Shown here piece by piece: positions 7,605 through 16,740 of a stretch of 64,000 bases of DNA (position 1 is its first letter; each line of letters opens with the position of its first letter). The DNA lies in the NCBI GenBank assembly GCA_037142875.1, contig JBAWZV010000003.1, forward strand, positions 94,018 to 158,017. Direction: 5' to 3'. This stretch comes from PALSA-600 sp037142875. GTDB lineage: Bacteria; Actinomycetota; Thermoleophilia; Gaiellales; Gaiellaceae. Position numbers and translations under genes: made by a program. The notes under the pieces are model-generated. The model saw nothing but the letters and a program-made list of their open reading frames with translations, had not been told where the DNA came from and did no database searches.

Positions 7605-9866
7605 ATGTCTCACGGAATCGCGCACTGCGACCTGCACGTCCACACACGGTTCTCGACCGATAGCGGCAATTTTGCGCTGCGCCGCGCGCGACTCGGAGAG
7701 TCGTACACCGACCCCGAACGCGTCTATCGGGTCGCTCGCAGTCGCGGCATGCAGTTCGTGACCATCAGCGATCACAACACTCTGGACGGCGCACTTCGAA
7801 TCGCCCACCTCGAAGGCACGTTTCTCTCCGTCGAGGTCACGACTGCGTTTCCCGAAGACGGAGCGCCGCTCCACGTTCTCGTGTGGAACCTCACGGAGGA
7901 CGACCACCGCGATCTCCAGCCGCTTCGACCGTCCGTCTACGAGCTCGTCGCGTTCCTCCGTGAGCGGAAGCTCACCCATGCACTTGCGCACCCGCTCTAC
8001 CGGATGGGCCCCCCGCTCACCGCCTCCCACGTCGAGCGAATGATGCTCCTCTTCTCGCTCTGGGAAGGCCGCAACGGCGCCCGCCCCGAGGAGTCGAACG
8101 TGCTCGCCGCCCGCCTTGCGTCGACCGTCACCCCCGGGCTGCTGGCGAAGCTCGCCGAACGCCACCGGCTCGAGCCCGTCCACGACGGTCGGATCGGCAT
8201 CACGGGTGGTTCCGACGACCACGGTGCCCTCGACATCGCGACGACGTGGACAGCCGCGGCCGGCGACACCGTCCCCGACTTTCTCGCCGCCGTTGCCGCC
8301 GGCAGCGGAGTGCCCGGAGGCGAACATGGGTCTGCCGTCAAGCTCGCCCACGCAATGGTCGCGCTCGGCGCGAATGCGTACCGCGCCGCAGAGACGTCGG
8401 TCTCCCCGCTCGTCGAGATCCAGCTCCGTGCGCTCTTCGACGACGACGCCGACGACCCCGCCAATCGCCACGCCGAGATCCAGGCTGCAAGTCGCAACCT
8501 CGTCCAGATGCTTGGCGGCCGGGCCCGCGAGGGAGGTCTCGGCCTTGGGCGGCTCTCCGCTCTCGGCCCCCGGCTCTCCGCCCTGGCGTTCGCCGGGGCG
8601 CTCGAACTCCCGTACCTCGCCTCAGCCCACCATCACAAGGGCTCCCGTCAGGACGTCCGCCAGATCGAACACACCTTCTTCGGATCCAGAGAGGAGCCCG
8701 ATGAGCCGAAGGCACTTGTCTTCTCCGACACCTATGGCCAGGCGAATGGTGTCGCCGGCACGATGCGCCGACTGGCAACTGAGGGTGCCGCGGGGCGTCT
8801 TGCGGTCGCCGTGGCAACCGCGTGCACGGAGGCAAGGGAGAGCGATGCGGGGCTGATCACGCTCTCGTCGGACTGGTCTGCAACGCTGCCCGCCTACGAG
8901 CAGATCGAGCTTCAGTTTCCGCTCGTCACCGATGTGCTGGAGCGCGTGGAGGCTGCAGCCCCGGACGTCGTTCACATCGCGACGCCCGGCCCCGTCGGCG
9001 CCACCGGCCTGATCGCGGCCAAGCTTCTCGGGATCCCCGTCGTCGGCTCCTACCACACCGAACTCGGGCCGTACGCGCTCCAGCTGACGCGCGATCCGCT
9101 GATCGCCGAGGCGACGAGCTACTACGTCGACTGGTTCTACCGTCAGTGCGACCTCGTCCTCGCACCGACACTCTCGGTGATGGCCGCGCTCACCGGCCGC
9201 GGCGTCGGGAAGCACGTCCTCGTCTGGGGCCGTGGTGTCGATACCGAGGACTTCACCCCGGAGCGCCGCGACGAAGCACTTCGGCGCACGCTGCTTGCGG
9301 GCGGCGACGTCCTGCTCCTCGCTGTTGGGCGTGTGTCCGACGAGAAGCGAATCGACGTCCTTCTTGAGGCGTTCAGGCGCGTGCACGAGCAACGTCCAGC
9401 AGCGCGGTTGGTCATCGTCGGTGACGGTCCCGCTCGCACTCGCTACGAGACGTCGATGCACCCGGGCGTGCAGTTCCTCGGTGAGGTCAGGGGCCCCGAC
9501 CTGTCGGCCCTCTACGCGAGCGCCGACGTCTTCTGCTTCCCGAGCACGACCGACACGTTCGGACAAGTGATCCTCGAGGCTGGCGCCTCCGGCCTGCCGA
9601 CGGTGGCCGCGGCCGCAGGCGGTGCGATCGAGTTGATCCGAGCCGAGGCGACCGGGCTTCTCGTGCCTCCGGACGACGCCGGCGAGTTTGCCAACGGCCT
9701 GCTCCGTCTGATCGACGCCCCTCTCCTGCGGCGCCAGCTTGGCGCACGAGCCGTCCTTGCGGCGCAGGCGCGGACGTGGGAGAGCTCCTGGGCCGAGCTC
9801 CGCGAGGCCTACCGCGTCGCCTCGCACTCACCCATGAGCACGCACCGCGCAAGAATCGCCGCCTGA
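7605..9866 (+). CDS. PHP-domain phosphoesterase fused to a GT4 glycosyltransferase
   Basis: A 753-residue fusion. Residues 1-220 are a PHP metallo-phosphoesterase domain: DLHVHTRFS near the N-terminus, ISDHNTLDG, then HPLYRMGP and the later GGSDDH, all metal-ligand motifs of PHP enzymes. Residues 220-360 form a linker region with little recognisable sequence. From about residue 365 (ALVFSDTYGQANGVAGTMRRL) a GT4 retaining glycosyltransferase follows, with the acceptor-side SYHTELGPYA, the donor-side GRVSDEKRIDVLLEAF, and the E-x7-E region STTDTFGQVILEAGASGLP. Related GT4 enzymes transfer mannose or another sugar to lipids or phosphatidylinositol. Joining a PHP hydrolase to a glycosyltransferase suggests one handles a phosphorylated intermediate of the other, but the substrate is not known. 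Confidence 0.88.
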   Translation: MSHGIAHCDLHVHTRFSTDSGNFALRRARLGESYTDPERVYRVARSRGMQFVTISDHNTLDGALRIAHLEGTFLSVEVTTAFPEDGAPLHVLVWNLTEDDHRDLQPLRPSVYELVAFLRERKLTHALAHPLYRMGPPLTASHVERMMLLFSLWEGRNGARPEESNVLAARLASTVTPGLLAKLAERHRLEPVHDGRIGITGGSDDHGALDIATTWTAAAGDTVPDFLAAVAAGSGVPGGEHGSAVKLAHAMVALGANAYRAAETSVSPLVEIQLRALFDDDADDPANRHAEIQAASRNLVQMLGGRAREGGLGLGRLSALGPRLSALAFAGALELPYLASAHHHKGSRQDVRQIEHTFFGSREEPDEPKALVFSDTYGQANGVAGTMRRLATEGAAGRLAVAVATACTEARESDAGLITLSSDWSATLPAYEQIELQFPLVTDVLERVEAAAPDVVHIATPGPVGATGLIAAKLLGIPVVGSYHTELGPYALQLTRDPLIAEATSYYVDWFYRQCDLVLAPTLSVMAALTGRGVGKHVLVWGRGVDTEDFTPERRDEALRRTLLAGGDVLLLAVGRVSDEKRIDVLLEAFRRVHEQRPAARLVIVGDGPARTRYETSMHPGVQFLGEVRGPDLSALYASADVFCFPSTTDTFGQVILEAGASGLPTVAAAAGGAIELIRAEATGLLVPPDDAGEFANGLLRLIDAPLLRRQLGARAVLAAQARTWESSWAELREAYRVASHSPMSTHRARIAA

Positions 9867-9899
9867 CTCCCAGCTCCTCCCGGCTACACTGCCCCGCTC

Positions 9900-10538
9900 A
9901 TGGCAGGGCTCTTCATACCTGGCTGGGGTGCGCACGCCGGTCTCTACCGAGCGGCGCTGCCTCGCGGCTGGCAAGCGCTCGAACCGCCGACCTTTCGGAC
10001 GACGCGCGGATCGTTCGCCGCCTATCGCGTGTGGCTCGCGGACATGCTCGCCGAGCACCCCGGGGCCATCGACCTCGGCGGGCACTCGTTCGGAGCCGCC
10101 CTTGCCGTTCTCGCCGCCCACGACAGTCCGGCGTCGGTCAGACGACTCGTGCTCGTTGAGCCAGCCGGACTCCCCCTCGACAAGCCGATGCCGCGGAGCA
10201 TGCTCGACTTCGCACTCCAGGCCTTCGGCGGGGCGTACCCGAGCCGGGAGGCCGCGCGCGCGACCATGTCAGTCCTTGCCGCACCGCGTGCCGCGCTTCG
10301 GCTGGCCCGGACGGTGCGGATGCTGAACCTCCGGGACGAGTTCGAACAGCTCCGTGCGCGTGAGCTGCCCTGCACCGTCGTCGGGGCCCGTTCCGACACG
10401 CTCACCCCGACCGGGCATTGCCGATCCATCGCAGAACTACTCGGAGCCGACTACCGCGAGCTCACGGTCGACGGCGGGCACATGTGGTTCCTCGGCGCAG
10501 CGGCACTCCACCGCCGCCAGTTCGCGCCCTCGAGCTAG
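9900..10538 (+). CDS. Alpha/beta hydrolase
   Basis: 212 residues with an alpha/beta-hydrolase layout: GLFIPGWGAHAGLY forms the first strand and oxyanion loop, GGHSFGAALAV the nucleophile elbow (Ser in GHSFG), and the C-terminal GGHMWF supplies the catalytic histidine; the acid is probably Asp in VGARSDTLTP. The lid between these is short and helical. It follows the PHP-glycosyltransferase gene by 33 bases on the same strand and ends four bases into the convergent uppP gene. Substrate not identifiable. Confidence 0.8.
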   Translation: MAGLFIPGWGAHAGLYRAALPRGWQALEPPTFRTTRGSFAAYRVWLADMLAEHPGAIDLGGHSFGAALAVLAAHDSPASVRRLVLVEPAGLPLDKPMPRSMLDFALQAFGGAYPSREAARATMSVLAAPRAALRLARTVRMLNLRDEFEQLRARELPCTVVGARSDTLTPTGHCRSIAELLGADYRELTVDGGHMWFLGAAALHRRQFAPSS

Positions 10539-11404
10539 ACCTGGAAGTAGACGGTCGCGGCGATACCGGCGACAAGGCAGTAGCGAGCGAACGGCATGAG
10601 CGTCCGCGTCTCGAAGAACCGCATCAGGAACCGCACAGCCAGGTAGGCGGTGCACGCTGAACAGACCGCGCCGACGAGAGCCGGACCCCGCACGCCGTCG
10701 CCCGCCGACCCAAAGAGCTCTGGAAGCTTGAGGACAGCCGCTGCGCCGATGATCGGTGTCGCGAGCAGAAAGGCGAACCGCGCCGCGTCCTTGTTCGAGA
10801 GGCCTACGAGCAGCCCGCCGCCCATGGTTGCACCCGAACGTGAGAGCCCGGGAATGAGAGCGAAAGCCTGCGCCGTTCCGACGAGCGCCGCGTCGCGCCA
10901 GCGCACCTGACCGGCGATGCGCGCATCGTCATCGGCTTCGGTCTGCGGTGCGCGCCGACGCAGCAGCTCGGCACCGTACAGAAGTGCGCCGTTGACAGCC
11001 AGAAACGCGGCGGCGGACGGCGCCGAGGCGAACACGCTGCGCAGCTTGTGCTCGAGCAGCAGCCCGAGAAGCCCGGCAGGGATCGTGCCGACGACGAGCA
11101 GCCATCCGAGCTTCGCATCGGGGTCGTCCGGCGCAATCTCCCGGTTGCGCAACGACCGGCCGAGCCCCTTGACGATCCGAACCCAGTCGTGCCAGAAGAA
11201 CCCGAGCAGGACGAGTGCCGTCGCGAGGTGCGTGGCGACGAGGAAGGTGATGAAGTACTTGTCGTTCTGATGGATGTTCCACCCGAGGAGCTTCGGCAGA
11301 ATGACGCTGTGCCCGAGACTCGAGACGGGGAAGAGCTCTGAGACGCCCTGCAGGAGACCGAGGAGGATCGCCCGGGGGTACGAGATCAGTGCGAGAACGA
11401 TCAC
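10535..11404 (-). CDS. uppP: Undecaprenyl-diphosphatase UppP (BacA)
   Basis: Integral membrane pyrophosphatase of 289 residues that recycles undecaprenyl pyrophosphate to the phosphate carrier for peptidoglycan and other wall polymers, and gives bacitracin tolerance. Both family signatures are present: LLQGVSELFPVSSLGHSVI (the (E/Q)E-type motif and the SS-x-GH loop) and IPGLSRSGATMGGGLL (the PGxSRSG phosphate-binding motif). About eight membrane helices. The GTG at 11404 overlaps the stop of the small upstream membrane-protein gene by GTGA, so the two are coupled. Longer starts would lack any basis in the family. Confidence 0.93.
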   Translation of the reverse strand: MIVLALISYPRAILLGLLQGVSELFPVSSLGHSVILPKLLGWNIHQNDKYFITFLVATHLATALVLLGFFWHDWVRIVKGLGRSLRNREIAPDDPDAKLGWLLVVGTIPAGLLGLLLEHKLRSVFASAPSAAAFLAVNGALLYGAELLRRRAPQTEADDDARIAGQVRWRDAALVGTAQAFALIPGLSRSGATMGGGLLVGLSNKDAARFAFLLATPIIGAAAVLKLPELFGSAGDGVRGPALVGAVCSACTAYLAVRFLMRFFETRTLMPFARYCLVAGIAATVYFQV

Positions 11405-11637
11405 GTGGAGGCGTTGCGCTTCGGCCCGGTGCGGAACCAGGCGAAGACAAAGCACGCGAGACCGACGAAGAACGCCGCGATACCGTGCTTCGTGTGGTGG
11501 TGGCCGGATCCCGCTTCATGCCCCGGGAAGAAGCTCGGCAGCGACCTGGCAGGCTCGGCCCAGTAGACGATCGCGATCGCAACGAGAGCGATTCCAGCGA
11601 CGACCGCGACTGCCACGAGAAGACGATCATTTCGCAT
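11401..11637 (-). CDS. Small two-helix membrane protein with histidine-rich loop
   Basis: 78 residues from MRNDRLLVAVAVV. Two hydrophobic helices (about residues 5-26 and 50-68) flank a loop containing HEAGSGHHHTKHG, five histidines within 13 residues, which could bind a metal. Its stop overlaps the uppP GTG start by four bases, so it is translated together with uppP and may assist or regulate it. I do not recognise the family. Confidence 0.55.
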   Translation of the reverse strand: MRNDRLLVAVAVVAGIALVAIAIVYWAEPARSLPSFFPGHEAGSGHHHTKHGIAAFFVGLACFVFAWFRTGPKRNAST

Positions 11638-11720
11638 ACCCGGCAGCATAGTGCCGCCCGAGGACGGACCACGCCTGTCATCTCGCATCGACGACCAGCT
11701 CTGAGTCAGGCCAGGCCTCG

Positions 11721-12959
11721 ATGAGCGGTCGGCTCGATCGACGACTCGGAACCGGAGACGCGATCATCGTCGGCCTCGGCGCGATGATCGGCGCCGGCGT
11801 GTTTGCCGCGTTCGGGCCGGCGGCTCAGGCGGCGGGCTCCGATATCACCGTGTCACTCGCGATCGCAGCGCTCGTTGCGTTTGCAAACGCGATGTCGTCA
11901 GCTCGGCTCGCCGCCCTCTACCCGGAGTCGGGCGGCACCTACGTCTACGGGCGGAGACGGCTCGGCAACTTCTGGGGCTATGCGGCGGGCTGGAGCTTCG
12001 TGACGGGAAAGATCGCGAGCTGCTCGGCTATGGCACTGACGTTCGGCGCCTACGCGGTCCCGTCGCTCGCGCGCCCGCTCGCTCTCGGGCTGATCGTCGG
12101 CCTCGTCACCGTCAACTGCTTCGGTGTGCAGAAGACGGCGCGCCTCACACGGGTGATCGTGGCCGCTGTCCTCGCCGTGCTCACCGGCGTCGTCGCCGCC
12201 GCACTCACAGGCGGAACTCCGGCGGCCTCCCGCCTGACACTCGATGGCCACGGCGGGGTGTACGGGATCCTCCAGGCGGCCGGAATCCTGTTCTTTGCGT
12301 TCGCCGGCTACGCGCGAATCGCGACACTCGGCGAGGAGGTGCGCAACCCGGCTCGGACGATCCCTCGGGCCATTCCGGCGGCCCTCGGAATCACGCTTGT
12401 GGTGTACGGGACGGTCGCTGTGGCGGCGCTCTCGACGGTCGGTGCGCCGACGCTCGCGGCATCCACCGCGCCGCTCCGGACCGTCGTCGACCACACATCG
12501 TGGAGCGCGTTCGCACCCGTCGTTCGGATCGGAGCGGCGATCGCCTGCGCCGGCGTGCTCCTCTCGCTGCTCGCCGGGATCAGTCGGACGGTCTTCGCGA
12601 TGGCGGCCAACGGCGAGCTCCCGAGGCCACTCGCGCGGGTGCACGCGAGGCATCGAGTACCCCACGTCGCCGAGATCACGATCGGTGTGATCGTCGCGAC
12701 GATCACGGCGACGGCCGATCTCCGTGGCGCAATCGGGTTCAGCTCCTTCGCTGTCCTCGTCTACTACGCGATCGCGAACGCCTCGGCAATCACACTGCGG
12801 GGGTCGCGGCGCCATGCGGCCCTGGCGTCCTTTGGGCTGGCCGGGTGCATGGTGCTCGCGCTCGCGCTACCGCGGGGATCGGTCGTGGCAGGAGCCGCAG
12901 TGCTCGGTCTTGGAGCACTCGTCTACGGCGCGATCGTCCGAGCGCACGGCCCCGTCTGA
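11721..12959 (+). CDS. APC-superfamily amino-acid permease
   Basis: 412 residues, about 12 membrane helices. The first helix has GTGDAIIVGLGAMIGAGVFAAFGPAA, the unwound substrate-binding segment (GxGxMIGxGIF) typical of APC amino-acid transporters, and SARLAALYPESGGTYVYGRRRLGNFWGYAAGW is the family's second signature. FFAFAGYARIATLGEEVRNPARTIPRAI matches the helix-6 region. Likely an amino-acid/proton symporter or exchanger; the substrate is not decided by sequence. Divergent from the uppP pair and 13 bases upstream of ppk1, which may be cotranscribed. Confidence 0.88.
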   Translation: MSGRLDRRLGTGDAIIVGLGAMIGAGVFAAFGPAAQAAGSDITVSLAIAALVAFANAMSSARLAALYPESGGTYVYGRRRLGNFWGYAAGWSFVTGKIASCSAMALTFGAYAVPSLARPLALGLIVGLVTVNCFGVQKTARLTRVIVAAVLAVLTGVVAAALTGGTPAASRLTLDGHGGVYGILQAAGILFFAFAGYARIATLGEEVRNPARTIPRAIPAALGITLVVYGTVAVAALSTVGAPTLAASTAPLRTVVDHTSWSAFAPVVRIGAAIACAGVLLSLLAGISRTVFAMAANGELPRPLARVHARHRVPHVAEITIGVIVATITATADLRGAIGFSSFAVLVYYAIANASAITLRGSRRHAALASFGLAGCMVLALALPRGSVVAGAAVLGLGALVYGAIVRAHGPV

Positions 12960-12972
12960 GACACTTCACCAA

Positions 12973-15105
12973 ATGGACACCACATCGTTACCGGGGTTTG
13001 GGGATCATCCGTTGTTCGTGTCGACGACTGAACGCCCTCCTGTCGCGATCCCGCAGCAGACGCTCCTCAACCGAGAGCTCTCATGGCTCGATCTGAACGC
13101 GCGCGTGCTCGACCTCGCAGCGGACCCGAACGAGCCGCTGCTCGAGCGTGTGAAGTTCTGCGCGATCTTCTCGTCGAATCTCGATGAGTTCTTCATGGTT
13201 CGTGTCGCAGGACTTCTCGACCAGGTCATCGCCCGGGTGAACGTCCGGTCACCAGACGGACGCACCCCTCAGGCTGCGCTCGCCGAGGTGCACGACCGAG
13301 CGCTCGAACTCACGGCCACCCAGTCGAAGCTCTGGCGCACCGAGCTCTGCCCCGCGCTCGCCGAGCAGGGGATCGTCGTCGGCACCGTCGATGACGCGAG
13401 CGCCAGCGAGCTCGCGGAGCTCGAGGCGCACTTTGCGCGGCAGATCTACCCCGTGCTCACGCCGCTCGCGGTGGGACCCGGCCAGCCGTTCCCGTACATC
13501 TCAGGCCTGTCGCTCAGCCTCGGAATCACCGTGCGGGATCCGGACTCAGGGGAGGAGCGCTTCGCACGTGTGAAGGTGCCGGACACCCTCCCGAGGTTCG
13601 TCGGTGTCGGGGACCGCGGGCTCCTCATCCCGCTCGAGACGGTGATCTCGCACTACCTCCACTGGCTCTTTCCAGGGATGGACGTCACCGAGCAGGCTGC
13701 CTTCCGCATCACCCGGGACGGCGACACCGAGATCTCGGATGACGCCGACGACCTGCTCCAGGCGGTCGAGACGGAGCTCCGACGTCGCCGCTTTGGTGCC
13801 GTGGTGCGTCTCGAAGTCTCGAGCTCGATCTCCCAGGCGATGGCAGGGAGACTCACCGAGCGCCTGGCAATCCGTCCTGACATCGTCTACCCGGTGCATG
13901 GGACGCTCGACCTCGCGGACGTGTCCCAACTGCACGAGCTCGACCGGCCCGAACTCAAGTATGAGCCCTGGGTCCCGCACACGCAGCGACGCTTCTCGGC
14001 ACCCCGGGACGGCGACATCTTCGCCGAGATCGCGGCAGGCGACATCGCCGTGCAGCATCCCTACGACTCGTTTGCGACGAGCGTCGAGTCGTTTGACCGT
14101 GCCGCAGCGAAGGATCCGGCGGTCGCAACCCTGAAGACGACGGTGTACCGAACGAGCCGGGACTCGGCGCTCGCGCCGGCGTTGATCGAGGCGGCCGAAC
14201 ACGGCAAGCAGAGCGTCTGTCTGGTTGAGCTGAAGGCCCGGTTCGACGAACAGCGCAACATCCAGTGGGCGCGGTCGCTCGAGCAGGCCGGCGTCCACGT
14301 CGCATACGGCTTCCCCGACCTCAAGATCCACGCGAAGACGACCCTTGTCGTGCGCCGCGAGAACGACACGCTGCGCCGCTACGTCCACATCGGAACGGGC
14401 AACTACAACGCGACGACAGCGCGGTTCTACGAGGACATCGGCATCTTCACGGCCGATCCCGACATCACCGCCGACATTGCGGACATGTTCAACTTCGTCA
14501 CCGGCTTCGGCCGGCCGCAGCAGTTTCGCAAGCTCCTCGTCGCACCGTTCACCCTCCGAAAGCGCTTCATCGAGCACATCCGTGAGGTGGCTGCGGCCGC
14601 GGCCGCCGGCGAGAAGGCTCGGATCCGCTTCAAGTGCAACAACCTGACGGACCCCGGCATCGTCGAGGAGCTCTACAAGGCCTCGCAGGCGGGCGCCGAG
14701 ATCGACCTGATCGTGCGGGCGATCTGCGTGCTGCGGCCTGGCGTCCCTGGACTCTCCGACCGGATCCGTGTCCGCTCGATACTCGGACGGTTCCTCGAGC
14801 ACAGCCGCCTCTACGCGTTCGAAGCCGGGGACAAGAAGACGTACCTGCTCGGCAGCGCCGATCTGATGGCCAGGAACCTGGACCATCGCATCGAGGTGCT
14901 CGTCCCGATCGAAGCTCCGCACATTCGGACAGAGATCGAGGCGATCCTGAAGGCGCTCCTGAACGACAACTCCCAAGCCTGGGAGCTGTCGGGCGACGGT
15001 GCCTGGGAGCGAGTCCATCCGCAGCCGTCGGAGCGCCGTCGGCCGGCACAGCTCGTCGCGATGCGCCGTCGTGCTCGGTGGCGGCGTCCGAACGCGCGTA
15101 GATAG
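12973..15105 (+). CDS. ppk1: Polyphosphate kinase 1
   Basis: Makes inorganic polyphosphate from the gamma phosphate of ATP, reversibly. 710 residues, the normal family length. Near the N-terminus NRELSWLDLNARVLDLA and FSSNLDEFFMVRVAG are PPK1 signatures; the catalytic region has KTTVYRTSRDSALAPALIEAAEHGKQ, LVELKARFDEQRNI and RYVHIGTGNYNATTARFYEDIG, where His472 is the predicted autophosphorylated residue. The ATG at 12973 is used; the reading frame stays open upstream into the permease gene but that part has no similarity. Next gene is ppx, giving a synthesis/degradation pair in a phosphate-rich gene neighbourhood. Confidence 0.96.
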   Translation: MDTTSLPGFGDHPLFVSTTERPPVAIPQQTLLNRELSWLDLNARVLDLAADPNEPLLERVKFCAIFSSNLDEFFMVRVAGLLDQVIARVNVRSPDGRTPQAALAEVHDRALELTATQSKLWRTELCPALAEQGIVVGTVDDASASELAELEAHFARQIYPVLTPLAVGPGQPFPYISGLSLSLGITVRDPDSGEERFARVKVPDTLPRFVGVGDRGLLIPLETVISHYLHWLFPGMDVTEQAAFRITRDGDTEISDDADDLLQAVETELRRRRFGAVVRLEVSSSISQAMAGRLTERLAIRPDIVYPVHGTLDLADVSQLHELDRPELKYEPWVPHTQRRFSAPRDGDIFAEIAAGDIAVQHPYDSFATSVESFDRAAAKDPAVATLKTTVYRTSRDSALAPALIEAAEHGKQSVCLVELKARFDEQRNIQWARSLEQAGVHVAYGFPDLKIHAKTTLVVRRENDTLRRYVHIGTGNYNATTARFYEDIGIFTADPDITADIADMFNFVTGFGRPQQFRKLLVAPFTLRKRFIEHIREVAAAAAAGEKARIRFKCNNLTDPGIVEELYKASQAGAEIDLIVRAICVLRPGVPGLSDRIRVRSILGRFLEHSRLYAFEAGDKKTYLLGSADLMARNLDHRIEVLVPIEAPHIRTEIEAILKALLNDNSQAWELSGDGAWERVHPQPSERRRPAQLVAMRRRARWRRPNARR

Positions 15106-15143
15106 CGTTCAGCGACGACATGTGGCTCCGTCATCATGAGGCC

Positions 15144-16016
15144 GTGCCGGTCGCCGTCATCGACGTCGGTTCCAACACCGTCCGGCTCCACGTCGCCCGC
15201 GGTGGCGAGACGATCCTTCGCGAGAAGGTGATGCTGCGCCTCGGCGAGGCCGTCGAACGATTCGGCGCAATCCCGGAGACCAAGCTCGCAGAGGTCGGAG
15301 GGTGCATCGCCGGGTTCGCAGCGCAGGCGCATCGCCTCGGGGTCGAAAGCATCGACGCGCTGGTGACAAGCCCCGGCCGGCAGGCGACAAACGGCGATGC
15401 TCTGCTCGAACGGGTGAGTCGCAGCGCGGGCGTCCAGGCCCGGTTGCTCTCCTCCGCCGAGGAGGGGCGTCTCGGGTTCGTCGGGGCCGTCGCTGCCGCC
15501 CGCGGGGTCTCGCGTAGGGTCGTAGCGGTCTGCGATGTGGGCGGCGGATCGGCGCAGATCGCCGTCGGGACGCGCCGCGACGGCCCGAAGTGGCTCCGCT
15601 CGATCGACATCGGTTCGATGCGACTGACAAGCCGGTGCCTGAACGACGATCCCCCCGGTGACTCAGCGGTTCGTGTCGCCCGCGACGAGGTCGCGCGCCT
15701 CCTCGAAGGAGTCGTAGCGCCGACAGCGGAGGTTGCCCTCGCGATCGGCGGGAGCGCCCGCGGGCTACGCGCACTCGTCGGATCGAAGCTCGGCGCCGAT
15801 GAGCTCGAGGAGGCGATCACGATCCTCGCGCAGACACCGACGAGCGAGATCGTCGCGCTCTTCGGAGTCGATCCTCTCCGTGTGCGCACGCTGGCGGCCG
15901 GCGCGATCATCCTCGCCGCGCTCCAGGAGCGACTCCACCTGCCGCTCCGGGTCGTCCGCGGCGGCGTCCGCGAAGGCGCGGCGCTCGAGCTGGCAGCGCA
16001 ACCCGCAGCGGCCTAG
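15144..16016 (+). CDS. ppx: Ppx/GppA-family exopolyphosphatase
   Basis: Removes terminal phosphates from polyphosphate (or pppGpp in GppA relatives). About 290 residues, the short actinobacterial type without the C-terminal helical domain. The actin-fold phosphate loops are visible: AVIDVGSNTVRLHVA at the N-terminus and VAVCDVGGGSAQIAVG at mid-length; the glutamate region SSAEEGRLGF is also typical. The GTG at 15144 (VPVAVIDVG) places the first motif at the usual distance from the start; an ATG at 15120 would add eight residues. It follows ppk1 by 38 bases. Confidence 0.88.
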   Translation: MPVAVIDVGSNTVRLHVARGGETILREKVMLRLGEAVERFGAIPETKLAEVGGCIAGFAAQAHRLGVESIDALVTSPGRQATNGDALLERVSRSAGVQARLLSSAEEGRLGFVGAVAAARGVSRRVVAVCDVGGGSAQIAVGTRRDGPKWLRSIDIGSMRLTSRCLNDDPPGDSAVRVARDEVARLLEGVVAPTAEVALAIGGSARGLRALVGSKLGADELEEAITILAQTPTSEIVALFGVDPLRVRTLAAGAIILAALQERLHLPLRVVRGGVREGAALELAAQPAAA

Positions 16017-16107
16017 CGCTCCTCCGCTTCCAGGGTTCACCGCGACGGCTCCGCTTCGCAACCAGCCGTCCACACCGAGTGCCGCCTGGGACCTGCATCC
16101 TCGCGGA

Positions 16108-16740
16108 GTGGATGCCCTCTTCCTCGATCTGAACGGCACGATCTCCGACGACGAGGCGATCCTCTGGGAGATCTATCGCGCGCTCTTCGCGGAGTCTGGC
16201 GCCATCGTCACCGAGCACGAGTACCGCACGCAGCTCGTTGGTCAGAGTGACGACGAGATCTTCAAGCGGGTTCTCGGTCCGGGAGTGGGCACCGCCGAGC
16301 TCGTGACGGAGCGCGTCCGGCGGTACGTCGCCGCGGTCGCCGATGGTGCGACAGTTCCCGCATCAGCCCGTGCCGCAGTCGCGCTCGCGGCGAGCGTCGT
16401 TCCGGTCGTCGTGGTCACGAGCGCGTGGAGGCACGAGGCCGACGTCGTGCTTGAGGCGTCGGGGCTCAACGCGCTCGTGACGCTCGTCGTCAGCGCCGAC
16501 GACGTGGCGAACCTCAAGCCCGATCCCGAGCCCTATCGGCTCGCGTGCCGCGGGCTCGAGGTCGATCCCGCGCGCGCCTTCGCCGTTGAGGACACCGCGT
16601 CCGGTATCCGTTCGGCCCGGTCTGCGGGTGTGCGCTGCGCGGCGGTAACCACGACGATGCCGCGGCAGCAGCTTGAGGAGGCCGACCTACTGTTCGACCG
16701 TCTCGACTCCGAGGCGGTCGCCACGTTGCTCGGCCTCTGA
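16108..16740 (+). CDS. HAD-superfamily phosphatase, beta-phosphoglucomutase-like
   Basis: 210 residues. Motif I is FLDLNGTISDDE, where the usual DxDGT is DLNGT, so the second aspartate, the general acid, is replaced by asparagine. Motif II is VVVTSAW, the lysine motif is ANLKPDPEPYRLA and motif IV is AVEDTASGIRSARSAG. The order and cap position match subfamily I HADs such as beta-phosphoglucomutase and phosphonatase-like enzymes. The asparagine may slow hydrolysis or favour a non-phosphatase role. It follows ppx on the same strand; the last 54 bases overlap the convergent ABC ATPase gene. Confidence 0.78.
   Translation: MDALFLDLNGTISDDEAILWEIYRALFAESGAIVTEHEYRTQLVGQSDDEIFKRVLGPGVGTAELVTERVRRYVAAVADGATVPASARAAVALAASVVPVVVVTSAWRHEADVVLEASGLNALVTLVVSADDVANLKPDPEPYRLACRGLEVDPARAFAVEDTASGIRSARSAGVRCAAVTTTMPRQQLEEADLLFDRLDSEAVATLLGL

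Noticed and set aside
8622..9827. 401-codon minus-strand frame opposite the PHP-glycosyltransferase gene
   Set aside because: Shadow of the fusion gene; low-complexity charged translation.
13546..15018. 490-codon minus-strand frame opposite ppk1
   Set aside because: Fully contained in ppk1 on the other strand, no recognisable protein features.
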